Shown here in pieces: positions 1 through 10,605 of a stretch of DNA of 64,000 nucleotides. The position numbers and the translations under genes were made by a program. Numbering within the stretch: position 1 is the first letter of the stretch; each line of letters opens with the position of its first letter. This DNA is from Odontocerum albicorne (taxonomy: Eukaryota; Arthropoda; Insecta; Trichoptera; Odontoceridae): contig OX463854.1 of the NCBI GenBank assembly GCA_949825065.1, positions 17,671,226 to 17,735,225 of the forward strand, given 5' to 3'. The notes under the pieces are model-generated. The model was given only the letters and a program-made list of their open reading frames with translations, was not told the DNA's origin and did no database searches.

Positions 1-859
1 TATAACAGTTAACTACGTCTCCATGAGTTCGTCTTTGTTACAAAGTTGACAACTTCAATGTACGTAGTATATCTTCGTAAGGTAGATAAGTTAGACATCT
101 TGGAATTTTTTGTTCCTCGCCTTTGAAGTTTTTCAATGTCCTTTCCAAGTGCAATGTCCTTCATAAAATAACGGTTTCATATTTGCAACACTTATCTTTT
201 TAAAGAACATTAAAGTTTATTATAGCATAGGTTTAACATAGCTCTTATAATCATCCAACCGAAAACATTCTTTATTTTATCGAATTGTTCCTATATATTT
301 TTTAAGGCAATGGTTTATATAAACTCATTAGGCTCAGTTCAAATTCATATTCCGAGACATCTAACTTATACCCGCCCAATATTTTCATAAACATACATAA
401 AACGATCACAAATAAAGTTTAGTAATTATGAACTTCAGCCGCTCGTGAGATTTGATAACTTTCAATTATACTCGTACACATATGCCGAAACGCCCAAATA
501 GTTGGTTAAAGGCAAATACATCAAATCTGAAGACATGATAAAGAAATACTCATGTGATAATTTATAAAAAATGTTTTTTTTCTTCTTAATTCTAAGAAAT
601 ATTTAATAAGGCCTTAATTTTGATTAAATCGGACTCATATCATATGGTCTTCTTAATTATTTTATTGTATTGTGAACAAATGCCACGTTCCTCTACATTA
701 TGAATTGCCTTTATAATTCAGTCTTGTCAGCTTAATCTAGAAACCCCAAAAAATGTGCACTAAAATTCACTCCTTTCTCCATTTGTATCTTAATCTCAAT
801 GTGTTACTCTCATATATAGGAAGATCTACAATGATTTGATTGTAGTTCATCTTACCTAA
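1..859. other. A+T-rich DNA, nothing recognised
   Basis: No coding, RNA or repeat signal that I can support. Open frames are short and without recognisable motifs. Confidence 0.6.
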
Positions 860-1095
860 GATTTCTGCGACTTTACCTAATATGTTTTTTTTAAACATGT
901 GCAGAAGTGGGGAAGTATCTTATCTAATGGCAGCAGTCATCACTTTCTTATCCTTATTCTCCCCTCATATATATTTATTTTGTAATAGTTTCAATCTGTC
1001 AATAATACTGGTGTACGAATCCCAATTTAAAGTGCCCTTGAGAAGATTACGCCCTCTTAACCGAGCTATATAAATTATTATTTTATTATTATTAT
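860..1095 (+). repeat. LINE 3'-end fragment (family F) with TTA-type tail
   Basis: Two blocks are seen. About 875-945 matches a block near 6825-6890 (shared text around 'acatgtgcaga' and 'ctaatggc'). About 1010-1095 matches stretches near 18655, 55865 and 61680: a conserved 'gcgcccttgag..ga.' element, then 'ctctaaacggcgctatataaa', ending in a run of TTATT. At 18540-18745 the same tail follows a readable reverse-transcriptase C-terminus, so this is the 3' untranslated end of a jockey/CR1-like LINE. The 63-codon open frame here is not a gene. Confidence 0.55.
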
Positions 1096-1533
1096 TAATA
1101 TCGATCTTTCACCATCGTCGTCTTCTTTAATACGCCCACTGCTGACCAAGTAGTAATGCAGTACCCCCAATGCAAAAATGTTTTTCAACTATTATTATTG
1201 TGTTATTTTAGGTAGAGATAATGAAAATTTAAAAAACCTTTTATTCACTCAAAAAAAATACAGCGGGTAATACGTTATGAATTCGATTACCTTTGATCGA
1301 CTAATGCACTCCTTTCAGTAAAAAAATAAAACTATTGAAAAACGTAAAACCCATTACTGGCAATGTTCAAAATCGTATGCTATTGTATAGACCGTATTTT
1401 AGGCTGTAAATTTTCGTCGGGAGTTGTTGCGTAACAAGCTAAACCGCGCGCAAATGAGTGAAGATATTTTAATTATGATTATTCATATTGATTTTGCTAA
1501 GTTATCACTGTTAAAAGTACATGTCGTTGTTCT
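1096..1533. other. No recognisable feature
   Basis: A+T-rich sequence; I see no gene or repeat family. Confidence 0.5.
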
Positions 1534-1765
1534 AATTTTTACATACATACATACATTCCATAACATCATTTCTCTATCGAAATAGGCAGAGATGATGATC
1601 GCCAGACTTTTTTAACTCAACACACATCATTCGCCTTTTCTGCATATATACCTTCTCATACAACTACGATTTCTCGGACTTTTACATACCCCTCTTTCAA
1701 AGTATCATTCACTTGATCTAACCATGCTTTCCTTGGTCTTCTCATATAACGCCATCCCTGACATT
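1534..1765 (-). repeat. RTE-like LINE 3' end (family R), minus strand
   Basis: Read on the minus strand, a degraded peptide resembling the RTE-type C-terminus (Arg-Gly/Arg-rich, then a Lys-Ala-Trp-Leu-Asp-Gln-type block) is followed by a 3' end and a (GTAT)n tail at 1534-1558. The same 3' end occurs at 8455-8690 (minus), 26840-27075, about 35030-35230 and 48685-48780 (plus). Confidence 0.5.
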
Positions 1766-1839
1766 AAATTTTTGGATTTATATTTTCTTAAAAAAATAAT
1801 AAACCGCGAAATAACCCTATTTTATACTGTCCACGTATA

Positions 1840-1923
1840 AGCCACCACGCTATATCGTGTGGTTGGTCCTTATTGTGCACTGAACACCACGCGACATCGC
1901 GTAGTTGGCAGTGAACGTGTTAA
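1840..1923. mobile_element. Possible piggyBac-type (TTAA) MITE end
   Basis: Two imperfect 18-bp palindromes of the form CCACGC-N-GCGTGG lie about 45 bp apart. The second is followed by TGGCAGTGAACGTG directly abutting TTAA (1920-1923). Ends of this look next to TTAA are typical of piggyBac-like MITEs. The other end is not visible, so this is tentative. Confidence 0.3.
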
Positions 1924-2384
1924 GCTCTGTGTTGGAATAATTTTACAATTTTCCTACATCATTATGAATTTAGCCTACTGCTTTAAATCGCAACACGCAC
2001 ATTAACATGAATTTTAATGTTGACATTATTTATATATTCCAAATTTAATTATACTTGGTTTTTGCTCTAGGAAATTATTCAAACCAATTCAAACCATGAA
2101 ATTATTTTTTCTTAGAAATAATACATTTTACAACGGTTTCAGTTATTTTCATTATATTAATTAAAAAGTATTACGTTTTTGATAAACATTGTTGATAAGT
2201 TATAAAATTAAATGTTTTTATTATTTATTCAAATACGCATGTGCCTACACATACTCGTATATGAATAACAACTTAAGAAGTCTTCTGAGAATATGTAACA
2301 TACCAACGATTCATAGGAAGTCAGACTTAACAATCGAATAAATATACTTTCAGTGTAAAACATATCCTAATTTATTTTAAACGT
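1924..2384. other. No recognisable feature
   Basis: A+T-rich sequence without a supported feature. Confidence 0.5.
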
Positions 2385-2500
2385 CACATGTGGGCTCGTT
2401 CGTGAGAAACTTGTCTTCTAACTCGGGAGTTGTGGGTTCGATTCCCGATGGAACCCATAAAAAGGTCCCTTGTCTAGTTAAAAAGTTCGTCTGATAACAA
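2385..2500 (+). repeat. SINE A copy (tRNA-derived)
   Basis: tRNA-like head with the pol III B box GGTTCGATTCC, followed by the 'tggaaccca' block and a diverged body ('gtctagttaaaaagttcgtct'). A copy with a similar body lies at 34295-34420. See 42209-42395 for the best-preserved member. Confidence 0.65.
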
Positions 2501-2740
2501 TACGACCTTGATGAGATGTTTCCTCTTCACGTTCGGTAGTATTAGCAACACGTGCGATGTCCAGCTACGAGCTACTGGTTTTATTCCATTAGTGGAGCCG
2601 AAGATAATACTAGTATTATATCCAGGTCACGCTTGTTTATATATTCACATCGTTAAGGGGTTGAAGAGTACCATGAGAATGAAAAGTGAAAGTAAATGTG
2701 TCGTAAAATTGAAAACTTTTAAGTGACTATTTTAATAAGT

Positions 2741-2828
2741 GATGACCTCCGTAGCACTGTCTGTACGATACCTCTCCTTCAGCTTGGAGGTCTCGAAATC
2801 GATTCCCGATAACACTCAAGGGGTCAGT
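2741..2828 (+). repeat. SINE A copy, diverged
   Basis: 'gacctccgtag' start, a degenerate B box (AATCGATTCCC) and 'gtcagtctag' body. It abuts the Penelope-like endonuclease remnant and may have truncated its 3' end. Confidence 0.5.
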
Positions 2829-3074
2829 CTAGTGTTTTTTTTCAAGATTTTTTAACATTTTTATTTTATGTGAGTGCGTTCTTTTTGCTATTTCGATTGA
2901 TTCCCTGTATATTCGTGATTTTTCTCTATTGATTTTAGCTATTGTTTTGGTTTTTTCGAATGCAATTTTGTGTCCTTCATTTAGTACATGTAAAGCTAGT
3001 GATGATGTACATTTCTTCTGTTTTACATCGAGACGGTGTTCAGCCACGCGAGCAGAAATTTTACTCGTCACCAA
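2829..3074 (-). pseudogene. Penelope-like element GIY-YIG endonuclease, C-terminal remnant
   Basis: The minus-strand frame encodes about 81 residues. The block 'Arg-Val-Ala-Glu-His-Arg-Leu-Asp-Val' then 'Leu-Ala-Leu-His-Val-Leu-Asn-Glu-Gly-His-Lys-Ile' then 'Arg-Ile-Tyr-Arg-Glu-Ser-Ile-Glu-Ile' matches the late part of the GIY-YIG nuclease that ends Penelope-like reverse transcriptases (conserved EH..D, A.H....GH.I and a final R..E..EI). The GIY and YIG strands and the whole reverse transcriptase are missing; sequence immediately upstream is a different repeat (3240-3425). The domain nicks target DNA for insertion in intact elements. Here it is a fragment with no start of its own, bounded downstream by a SINE. 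Confidence 0.6.
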
Positions 3075-3180
3075 TTTGCTATGAAAGAGGTTTGATTTCC
3101 AGTTCTTCTCTGATATATGTGGGAATTATATATCTCATATAAGAGGTTTAATTTCCATTTATTCTCTGATATAAGCGAGT
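3075..3180. repeat. Local ~55-bp direct duplication
   Basis: Two adjacent diverged copies of an 'agaggtttgatttcca...ctctgatata' block. Confidence 0.4.
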
Positions 3181-3239
3181 TATACTCGCATGTACACATT
3201 ATTTTAGTAGACCCGTAACCATCGCTTGCTTTGCCTCGA

Positions 3240-3425
3240 CCGATGTAATCGATTATCTTAGAGACTGTAATTCGATGTTCCGGAGGAGGAGTCACTTTGG
3301 GCTGTTCTTTTTTCGTCACTAAGTGACATCGCGCTGATAAAAAAAAAGAAGATTTCGATCTTCTAGAGTAGATGGCGCTGGATGAAGACTTATTTTGTCC
3401 TACATAAAAGTGTGAATGGTAGTGG
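3240..3425 (-). repeat. Repeat H, minus-strand copy (partner at 25325-25560)
   Basis: Read on the minus strand it aligns over about 180 bp with 25325-25560: 'gaggacaaaataagtct', a 'gaatcgaaa..ttctttttttt' stretch, then a frame opening M/T-S-x-S-D-E-x-x-T-A-Q-x-D-S-S. The shared frame suggests the 5' coding start of an unidentified element or gene family. It stops after about 22 codons here. Confidence 0.5.
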
Positions 3426-4214
3426 AATCGAACTAAACTTTACTGGTTTCTAAGAATAACCTTCACAACTGCTCGTAAATATTATATTTCAATCAGTTGC
3501 CTGGATTCTTGATGTTACTTTTCTGTGATACGTCTCGTTACTTTTTGAATGATTGAATTATACTCGTAATACATTTTGTACTTCACACACATAAACCAAT
3601 GCAGTGGTTTATGGTAGGCATTCATTAAATTTACTAGTTGAACACATTGAGCAAAACAATATCAATAACGTGCTATATTCACATTAATTGACCTTTATTA
3701 AAATACAATATTTTCTAGATCAGCGCGATGAAAACCTCCAATTATTATACGTTAATGATTAAAACGGTTTAATGATTTTGTTCCTTTGAAAATAGATGGC
3801 TGATAATATACGAGTATTAATCAAAACTTTTAGCTATAGACAATCTATAAGTCTAATTAATTTATGGACCGATTTGAATAAAACTTTAAAAAACTTATTA
3901 AATACATGACGTCGTCAAATCGAAACTAGGCATATTCATTTTTAAGAGAGGGGCTAGGAAAATGGCTTTGGCATCTTACCACTTCGAGTTTCAGCCTTCG
4001 CTTTCACTAGGTAGTCGCTGCTAAAAAGCTAACGAATCTCTAGCGATCGAGCATATGCACTGGAAACGAGACTTAACACCCTAACACTACTTCAAATAGT
4101 AGAAAAACTCCTTTCATTTAAAATAAGAAACAACGGAAAGGTATGTACAGAAGAAAAAAAGTTCAATTACAAAAAACAACAGAATAATTCCCAGAAAGTC
4201 GCGAGGAACGTGAC
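3426..4214. other. No recognisable feature
   Basis: A+T-rich sequence; no supported gene or repeat. Confidence 0.5.
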
Positions 4215-4395
4215 TCTTTTGCAAGATTGATCGTCAGGTGACTTACGATAAACTATCTCTTGTGATCGAGTATTATTGACTGCCATCCTATGGATAGAGG
4301 ACGCTTGTGTGTTTATTGGTTTATTTTATGCAAGCTGTTGACAGAACAAACCCAAAGTTTCGATGGCTAGAAGATCAAACCTCCAAGACGATCGG
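4215..4395 (-). repeat. Repeat E, minus-strand copy (partner at 29938-30110)
   Basis: The reverse complement aligns with 29938-30110, including 'gccatcgaaactttgggttt', a 'caataaaccaat' stretch and 'ctcgatcacaaga'. Neither copy codes for anything I recognise. Confidence 0.5.
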
Positions 4396-4529
4396 TAGAT
4401 TAAATATAATATACTACAGCCTTTTGTTAGATAGAGTTGTTTTTTGCTATTTATTATATTGCTTATGACGCTACAAAAATTAATGACAAGCAGCACATAA
4501 GCTACAAAAAACATTAATTTTTATGATAA

Positions 4530-4606
4530 ATTGCATAAGGATCCATCAGGAATCGAATCTAGGGTGAATGGTACAAACATTTAGACCACGACCATCGACT
4601 TATCAC
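4530..4606 (-). repeat. SINE A copy, minus strand, diverged
   Basis: 'aggaatcgaatct' (reverse of the B box) followed by a degenerate head ending 'agaccacgaccatcg'. Confidence 0.45.
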
Positions 4607-5039
4607 ACTGTTTTAATTTGCAGCTTTTAGCTTGAATTTGTAACCACACTTTAATACTAGACTCAAGAAAGGTACACATTGTGCCTAACTTGTGAAACAA
4701 TACTAGTACGAACTAAGTACGCTAAAGTTTAATCCAAACACGAACAGGAGTATTCGTACAATACATTCCCCATACAATAAATCTAACATTGGATTAAGCT
4801 TAATGAGATCTCCCACGATGGCGTGATGCATCTGCACTGGAGAAAGTCAACAAAATTAGGGTGCTTCTTACTAATAAACATAAAAGCACTATTTCCAAAC
4901 TTTTAGTCCTATGAACTTTTATTGAAAGTTCCGTTCCAATCGTGTCGACACTAGCTCTATACTACTACCTCGTTAAATTAGTTATCGAGTATAAAAATTT
5001 TATATTTTTATTTATACGTGTAGTTAAGGCATTTATATT

Positions 5040-5165
5040 GTGAAGGTTTAAAGACATTGTAATTTGTTTTATCAAACACTGTTTATTCCACTTTATGTGA
5101 CGGTATAACCGTGCCGATTTCGAGGTGTTCACCTCATCATCAGGGGAGTACAAACAGTGTGTTTG
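5040..5165 (-). repeat. Repeat P1 with hammerhead-like core (minus strand)
   Basis: On the minus strand, CTGATGA, one extra T, the perfect hairpin GAGGTG-AA-CACCTC, GAAA, then a second short hairpin and TC. The 3' flank (ACATAAAGTGGAATAAACAG...) is conserved in the copies at 20045-20165 and 35323-35495. The order resembles the hammerhead ribozyme core found at the ends of Penelope-like elements, but a matching stem I is not evident and there is an extra base before stem II. Confidence 0.55.
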
Positions 5166-5212
5166 TATAAAGTTATACCGTTATATTTAATATTATAAAT
5201 TATGAAAAGATG

Positions 5213-5385
5213 ATCTACGTGTCCTAGTTAGTGAGACACCTGCCTTCCGATTCGGAGATTACGGTTTTGGTTCCCATTGGTACCTAATTTTATTAATAAA
5301 AAAATACAGTTTGGTTTACATCTTTACTACCTTTCTGGTCGATCGAAGTAGATTGCCACTTGGAAATACATCATCCACTACCAGA
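5213..5385 (+). repeat. SINE A copy
   Basis: Diverged head (B box mutated to GGTTTTGGTTCCC), then the family body: pyrimidine tract, 'tttggtttacatctttactacctttctgg', and the conserved 'agattgccacttggaaata' near the 3' end. Confidence 0.6.
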
Positions 5386-6175
5386 TAGTACTGCACACAA
5401 CGACCATGTTAAATAAACTTAAAGTAAATCTCCTGGTTTGCCTTTTGAAACTTAAGAGAGTACTTCCGTTGCAGTTCTACGGTACGCTATCTGTTTTCAG
5501 AGCTGCCATAAGATAAATCAAAACAACGATAATGATTTGCAACCTCCAAGGAGAAAAATTTTGAAGGTGAAGAATTAATAACTCATACACGTAAAGAGGA
5601 TAGGCGCTTTTCTAGTAAAATAGGATTAAGGTCGGATTACTTCTTTGCTAGCGCAAATTTCACAACAATCAACCAATTATAATTATTGAAAGCATCTCAG
5701 GCAGGCAACTTGATAATATGCAATGAATGCAAGCTTTCAAGAGGCTTGTGCTAACGCCTGAAGAGCTCTAAGCCTGGTAGGTTGTTGACGAATGCGCTCT
5801 TAAACCGAGTGTGAGGTTTAATGCCTCACTTTACCTAAGTATATTAGCTATTCTCTCTGTCTATCGAAAGGGGATATTATGTGACGTTTATTGACTTATA
5901 TTACATTTCCGTTGCCTACAGTACATTCTGGCACAGCTATACAAATACAGTATAACTGTGTGCTATTTCGTTTCTTCGAAGCAGAAATCGATTTTTTTAT
6001 GAAAAATACTATTTGGGATCCTTTTCGTGTATCGACAAATCGAACTCCCAGGGCAAAAAAAAAACAATTATGCTACCAACATGACTACAAATATGATATG
6101 ATATTTTCAGGTTTGTTACCATGTTACGATATCTTCCACCTGACTAGAAAGATGCCTCCAGTAAAACTATTGTGA
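5386..6175. other. No recognisable feature
   Basis: Contains a 94-codon open frame at 5891-6175 with no motif, low-complexity lysines and no repeat support; I do not accept it as a gene. Confidence 0.5.
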
Positions 6176-6266
6176 CACCTTTTTTTTCAAAACGTGGGTA
6201 CCAACGGGAATGAAACCTGCGATCCCGTTAGAAGATCATCATCTTTCTAACAAGGACACGGGGGTC
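6176..6266 (-). repeat. SINE A copy, minus strand
   Basis: Reverse of the 'ggtaccca', B-box and head blocks, ending at 'gacacgggggtcgtcat'. Confidence 0.6.
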
Positions 6267-6604
6267 GTCATGTGTGACGTTGATAACGATTATATTTTCC
6301 TCATTTTTTCATGGTTTTATCTTTATTTTTCTGGAAGTTTGCTTCAAATTAACGATGGTGACTTTTGTTGAAAAAATGATAATTAATTTCAGTCTCTACA
6401 TGTACTTGATAACAGCATAAAACGTCCAACCAAAACCAACCTGCCACACTCACATAATGAAGACGGATTAGCCACTCTGTGGACTTATGGTAATAAATTG
6501 TGGAGGCGAACCAACTCAGAAATTGAAACACTAGAATTAGGAAGATCTAAGGAATAAAAAAATCTCAGCATAGATTTAAACCTAAATATCCTTTTTTTCA
6601 ATTT

Positions 6605-6785
6605 TACTCACGATCTCTGTCGCCTACTTGGTAAGACGTCTGTCTCCCAGCCCACAGTTTACGGGATCGACTCCTGTTGCCACCCAATTTTCCAAAAAGG
6701 TTTTCAGTCTGGTTCTCAATTAAGACCTCTTTAACATATTTCTGGTTTATTTGAAGAGATTGCTACATGGCAATAAATTTCCAGA
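6605..6785 (+). repeat. SINE A copy, nearly full length
   Basis: Head with 'gacgtctgtctcccagcc', B-box remnant GGGATCGACTCC, 'ccacccaatttt', 'cagtctggttctcaattaagacctcttt' and the terminal 'gagattgctacatggcaataaa' block. Confidence 0.65.
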
Positions 6786-6799
6786 TTTTATTGTTTATA

Positions 6800-6900
6800 C
6801 AGAAACTGTAATAAGTTTTCTAGCCAAATATTTTTTTCTGAACATATGCAGATGCTGGGAAGTTCCTGATCTAATGGCCTCAGCAACAGTCGTCGTTGTA
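6800..6900 (+). repeat. Repeat G (shared with 875-945)
   Basis: Shares the 'acat.tgcaga.g.tgggaagt..ctgatctaatggc' block with 875-945. Function unknown; likely part of the same LINE family. Confidence 0.4.
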
Positions 6901-7117
6901 AAGCCACATAGTCGAGGATCCCCTCGCTATTCCAACGTCAGTTTAGTTGGCAAGCAAAGCTGTGCCGTAGAGTTTTTTTTTCTTGTCTCTTTTTCTATTA
7001 AGTGAGGGAGTCGTTGCACACCAGCAAACTCACAGGTCACACCGATGTACCGGATCCGATGGCACACCGAAGTGAGACGATCGGAGCACACTGGCATGTT
7101 TCCTTTTTCTCTTTTTT

Positions 7118-7250
7118 GAAAGAATAGATATGACCGAAGTCATAGGTATTGTGATACCCTCAAATATTAGGCGGAAAAAATGTATGTGCTATTCGAGAGG
7201 AGTAGCATACCACGGGATTCGAACTGATGACCTTCCTTCCACACGATTTT
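7118..7250 (-). repeat. SINE B copy, minus strand, partial
   Basis: 'atatgaccgaagtcatag' and 'taggcggaaaaa' 3'-body blocks, then 'gggattcgaactgatgacctt' (reverse of a B box). Family members are at 10895-11060, 14280-14395 and 25915-26085. Confidence 0.6.
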
Positions 7251-8014
7251 ATACAAATTTTATACAAATATTGCATTTTTTCCTATCCATGGTCGAATAG
7301 AAGCTCTTCTATGTACTTTATATTATTAAAACCTCATTTGAATAAAATATAATTTCTTGCGTTACTCAAACAATATTACATATTTCATTTAAATAATGAA
7401 ACTATAAACCATGTATTTTTCCGTTGTCCTTTGCGAGACAATTGATTTACTACATGATGTATCTTTGGCGCGTCCAATGAGCATTGCGTTTCTTCTTTCT
7501 TCGTGGAACATTTCCACTTATAGATCGATTGTTAAATTTTTGAAGCTTAATCAGCTAAAACTTTAAATGGTCTAGAATTACAATGATTGTAGAAAAAATG
7601 TTTTATGATATTGACTCACATAATTGCATTGTGACTTGAATTTGATGGCACAAATCATCTACATTTGGATGGATTGCATATTAATTATGTTTTTTTTAAC
7701 TAAGAACACCGCTCTGGAAAACTTCTTTACTATTGTATTTAGGTTAAGACACAGAAGCGCTCAGTTCTTCGAAACCAGGTAAACAAAGGAGTGGCATTTA
7801 ATTTGATTCACATATCACTCTATATACATGTGAACAGGCGGTTTGTTCCGCTTAAAACACCGGGAATAAATTTGATTTTTTTTCGTATATTTTCTGACGT
7901 TTTACTTCCTCCTGTGTTCAACCATAATGGATGTTATATTATGAATACATATTTCAAAATGTTACATAATTATTCATTTTTATTTTTAAAAAAATCACAT
8001 ATTTTTATTTTGTA
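7251..8014. other. No recognisable feature
   Basis: A+T-rich; a 95-codon frame at 7791-8078 is low-complexity and overlaps a repeat relic. Confidence 0.5.
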
Positions 8015-8080
8015 TTCACCACTGTTTGATTTGAATTCACTACCAGTTTCAAAGATCTCCGTCTTCCTCGTCAGCTGAAG
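8015..8080 (-). repeat. Repeat P-type (CTGACGA...GAAA) copy, minus strand
   Basis: Minus strand: CTGACGA, a purine-rich spacer able to form a weak hairpin, GAAA, then 'ctggtagtgaattcaa'. The partner at 40050-40140 shares the core and the downstream 'ggtagtgaattcaa'. Confidence 0.45.
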
Positions 8081-8430
8081 ATGAACTTAATTATGTCTAA
8101 AATATATTTTTTCTAATTGTAATAGATACAGGAGAGGGGGGAGAGTAGTGAATAATAAGGGGGTGGGAGTAACTAGGCGTTAAAAGGATTGCTTTTGAAC
8201 GGGAAAGGATTATTATTGAAATTAATTCGGTTGTTTATAATGTTGAGACTTAGTTGAAAGCTTTTATAATTTAGATAATTTCTAAGTTATCCAGCTGCAA
8301 TTCCCCCGGCTCGTGTGCAGGGTTACATAATTATCTATTACAAATATAAACTTTTATATAGAAAAAGGGTCCAACCCAAACACTTTTTTTTTATTTCCTA
8401 CAAAAAAATATTACATAAAATTTTGTATAT
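8081..8430. other. No recognisable feature
   Basis: A purine-rich stretch (8131-8215) and A+T-rich DNA. Confidence 0.4.
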
Positions 8431-8690
8431 ATACTACATACAAAATTACTACATACATACATACCATCACACCGTTTCTCTGATTGGATAGGGAGAGAGG
8501 AGAGAGGGTCAGACTTTCCTATCGTGCCACACATTTTTTGCCCCTTTTACATCCATACACGTCAAACAACTTCTACGATTTCTCCGACTTTTTCAACTTC
8601 CTGTTTTCATATCATACTCTTGATTCAAACATACTTTCCTTGGTCTTCCTCTAGCACACCTTCCACTCATATTTGCATTATATGGAATAT
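8430..8690 (-). repeat. RTE-like LINE 3' end (family R), minus strand
   Basis: Aligns with 1534-1765 over most of its length. The tail is a (GTAT)n run at about 8448-8462; the minus strand before it reads the 3' end, and further in (near 8640) the codons of the Arg-rich LINE C-terminus. Confidence 0.55.
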
Positions 8691-8884
8691 TTGTTTTGTT
8701 AATATTTCTTCATTCAAGTAAAAGGTTTTTTCATGGTTCAATTCCATCTCATATTTTTATTCCATACAAAACAATAATATTATGTATTTCCCTTAATATA
8801 AAAAAAACATGTTTAAAAAGATGTGCTGGATCATTCTTGCATATATACATCTATATTATATTAAAACTTAAAATTAAAGGATGT

Positions 8885-9200
8885 TGATGGTAAAGGTTGC
8901 GACAACACGTCTCTTCTCCTCTTGATCATTCGCCGCTTGCATGCATGCAATGGACAGACTTTACCCAGTCGATGTCTTCACCTGATCACTCCATCTTGTT
9001 GATACTCGGCCTCTTCTTCCTTGGACACTTCCTATGACCATCAATTTCTCCGGGTTATCTGACTCACGTATGGAAATGTGTCCGAAAACTCAAATAACTC
9101 GTTGGAAGCATATTGAGGGCAGTCATACAGTCACCTTCAACTCCTGGTGTATGCTGACGTTCGTTCTTCTGGTAGGCCACAGGCAACACCACATCTCAAA
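8885..9200 (-). pseudogene. RTE-like LINE reverse transcriptase, C-terminal remnant
   Basis: Minus-strand frames give 'Gly-His-Ile-Ser-Ile-Arg' then 'Asn-Pro-Glu-Lys-Leu-Met-Val-Ile-Gly', 'Gly-Arg-Arg-Gly-Arg' and 'Arg-Trp-Ser-Asp-Gln-Val-Lys'. This is the usual 'FGHI.R....LEKL...G...G+R.RGR....RWSDQ' pattern after the reverse transcriptase in many insect non-LTR elements. Stops and frame breaks are present and no catalytic motif is left. Confidence 0.55.
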
Positions 9201-9655
9201 AGAATTATTTTTTTAATGTTCCTTAACGACATTCAGGTATGGCATTCAAACATATATGTTAGAATCGGACAGCATCAAAATCTGCTAAGGTGATAGTCCA
9301 GAACACTTTTGGACATATTAATTATTTAAAAAAAAATTATGGTGTGGAGTGTTTTTGAAAGTGTTCAACATTTTGAAATATTTTAATATTTCCAGATTTT
9401 CTGACATTTTTATATCAAGCTTTCAAACCTTATTTACTCGTAATTAACTGAAATTCAAGCGATTGTATCAACAAATTTATTAAAAACTTGCTAATGAGGT
9501 TGTCAATATCTTGAAATGAAAAAATCAATATTATTCCTGACAGTTATTTATTTTTTCAAAAAATCTTTAAAACATTACCCTGTTTATTAGTTTTCACTCA
9601 GCAGGTATAATTTGCTGTTTACATGACGAAGTGCAAAGTTGGCATTGGAATAGAA
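9201..9655. other. No recognisable feature
   Basis: A+T-rich sequence without a supported feature. Confidence 0.5.
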
Positions 9656-9681
9656 CTGAAACGACAGCGCTGTCGTTTCAG
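9656..9681. repeat. Perfect 26-bp palindrome
   Basis: Arms CTGAAACGACAGC and its complement with no spacer, in otherwise unremarkable DNA. Confidence 0.9.
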
Positions 9682-10462
9682 CAAAAAGGACAATCCTGCG
9701 TCAGTGTATGTAAGTGATTAAATCAAAGGAAATTCCTTGTGTAATAATCTAATCAGATGACGCTGTTTTCAAAAAAATATTAGTATATTAAGAAAAATAT
9801 CAATCTAATATCTTCCTATTTCCTCTCTCTTCCCATTATCTTCCTCGCCCAATATATCACACGCTGCAAATTTATTTGCTATAGCCCCGTTTCCTTATCA
9901 TTAAGATTACCTCAAAAGCGCTTCCTAACTATCTCATCATACTAACTTACACAATATATACAAAGACCAAGTCTACCGAGAACTTCGGCAATTCAGAGAT
10001 TTGCCTCAGGGAGGACGGGAGACTTCCATAGAAGAGATCCCACTACCTGAAACGTTATGTCGAAATATTTGGGTTTGCCAACTCTGCGGGGAGTATTCGC
10101 AGAGTTCTAGTCAAAGTATTCGCAGAGCTCGACCTTAACCTGAGTCGAGATTCGGAGATCTCTTTTATGACTTGAGTTGGTTTCGTTTGGATTGTTTATG
10201 TTTTATTTCTGTTTGGCCGATTGTTTATATTTCTAATTATCTTACTTATTGGTTTAATTTTAAATATAATACATAACTTATAGTAATGTTGAGTTCCTGA
10301 ATAAAATATCAAAAAAGATTAAAAATTGGCTATGGAAAACAGATGTGTTATATTTTTAACTTTGCAAGATTAGAACGTATTGTAAAAAACGTAAAACTGC
10401 AATAATGAAGGTAAAGATATTTATTATATACAAGCGATATCTACTAACTTAAAATGCTTATC
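9682..10462. other. No recognisable feature
   Basis: A more G+C-balanced stretch at 9960-10170 carries a 'ttcgcagag' direct duplication but no readable protein. Confidence 0.45.
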
Positions 10463-10605
10463 GGAGTTTCTGGAGTTGATGGACAACGTTTCGAAGGCAT
10501 TGCAATCTTCATCCTCAGATGAGATTTTAAAAAATCATTACATATTCAAATATTAAGGATGGTCATTATATTTGTTTATGTCAATTTGAGGATGCAACGC
10601 CTTCG
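10463..10605. repeat. Inverted pair of P-type (CTGAGGA...GAAAC) repeats
   Basis: Minus strand 10518-10463: CTGAGGA, T, stem GAAG...CTTC, GAAA, C, stem GTTG-TCCAT-CAAC, TC. The plus strand at about 10588-10612 carries a shortened second copy (TGAGGATGCAACGCCTTCGAAACGTT) in opposite orientation. The first copy fits the CTGANGA-hairpin-GAAA-hairpin-TH plan completely. Confidence 0.55.

Noticed and set aside
5891..6175. 94-codon frame
   Set aside because: No motif, no repeat or splice support; lysine run from an A tract.
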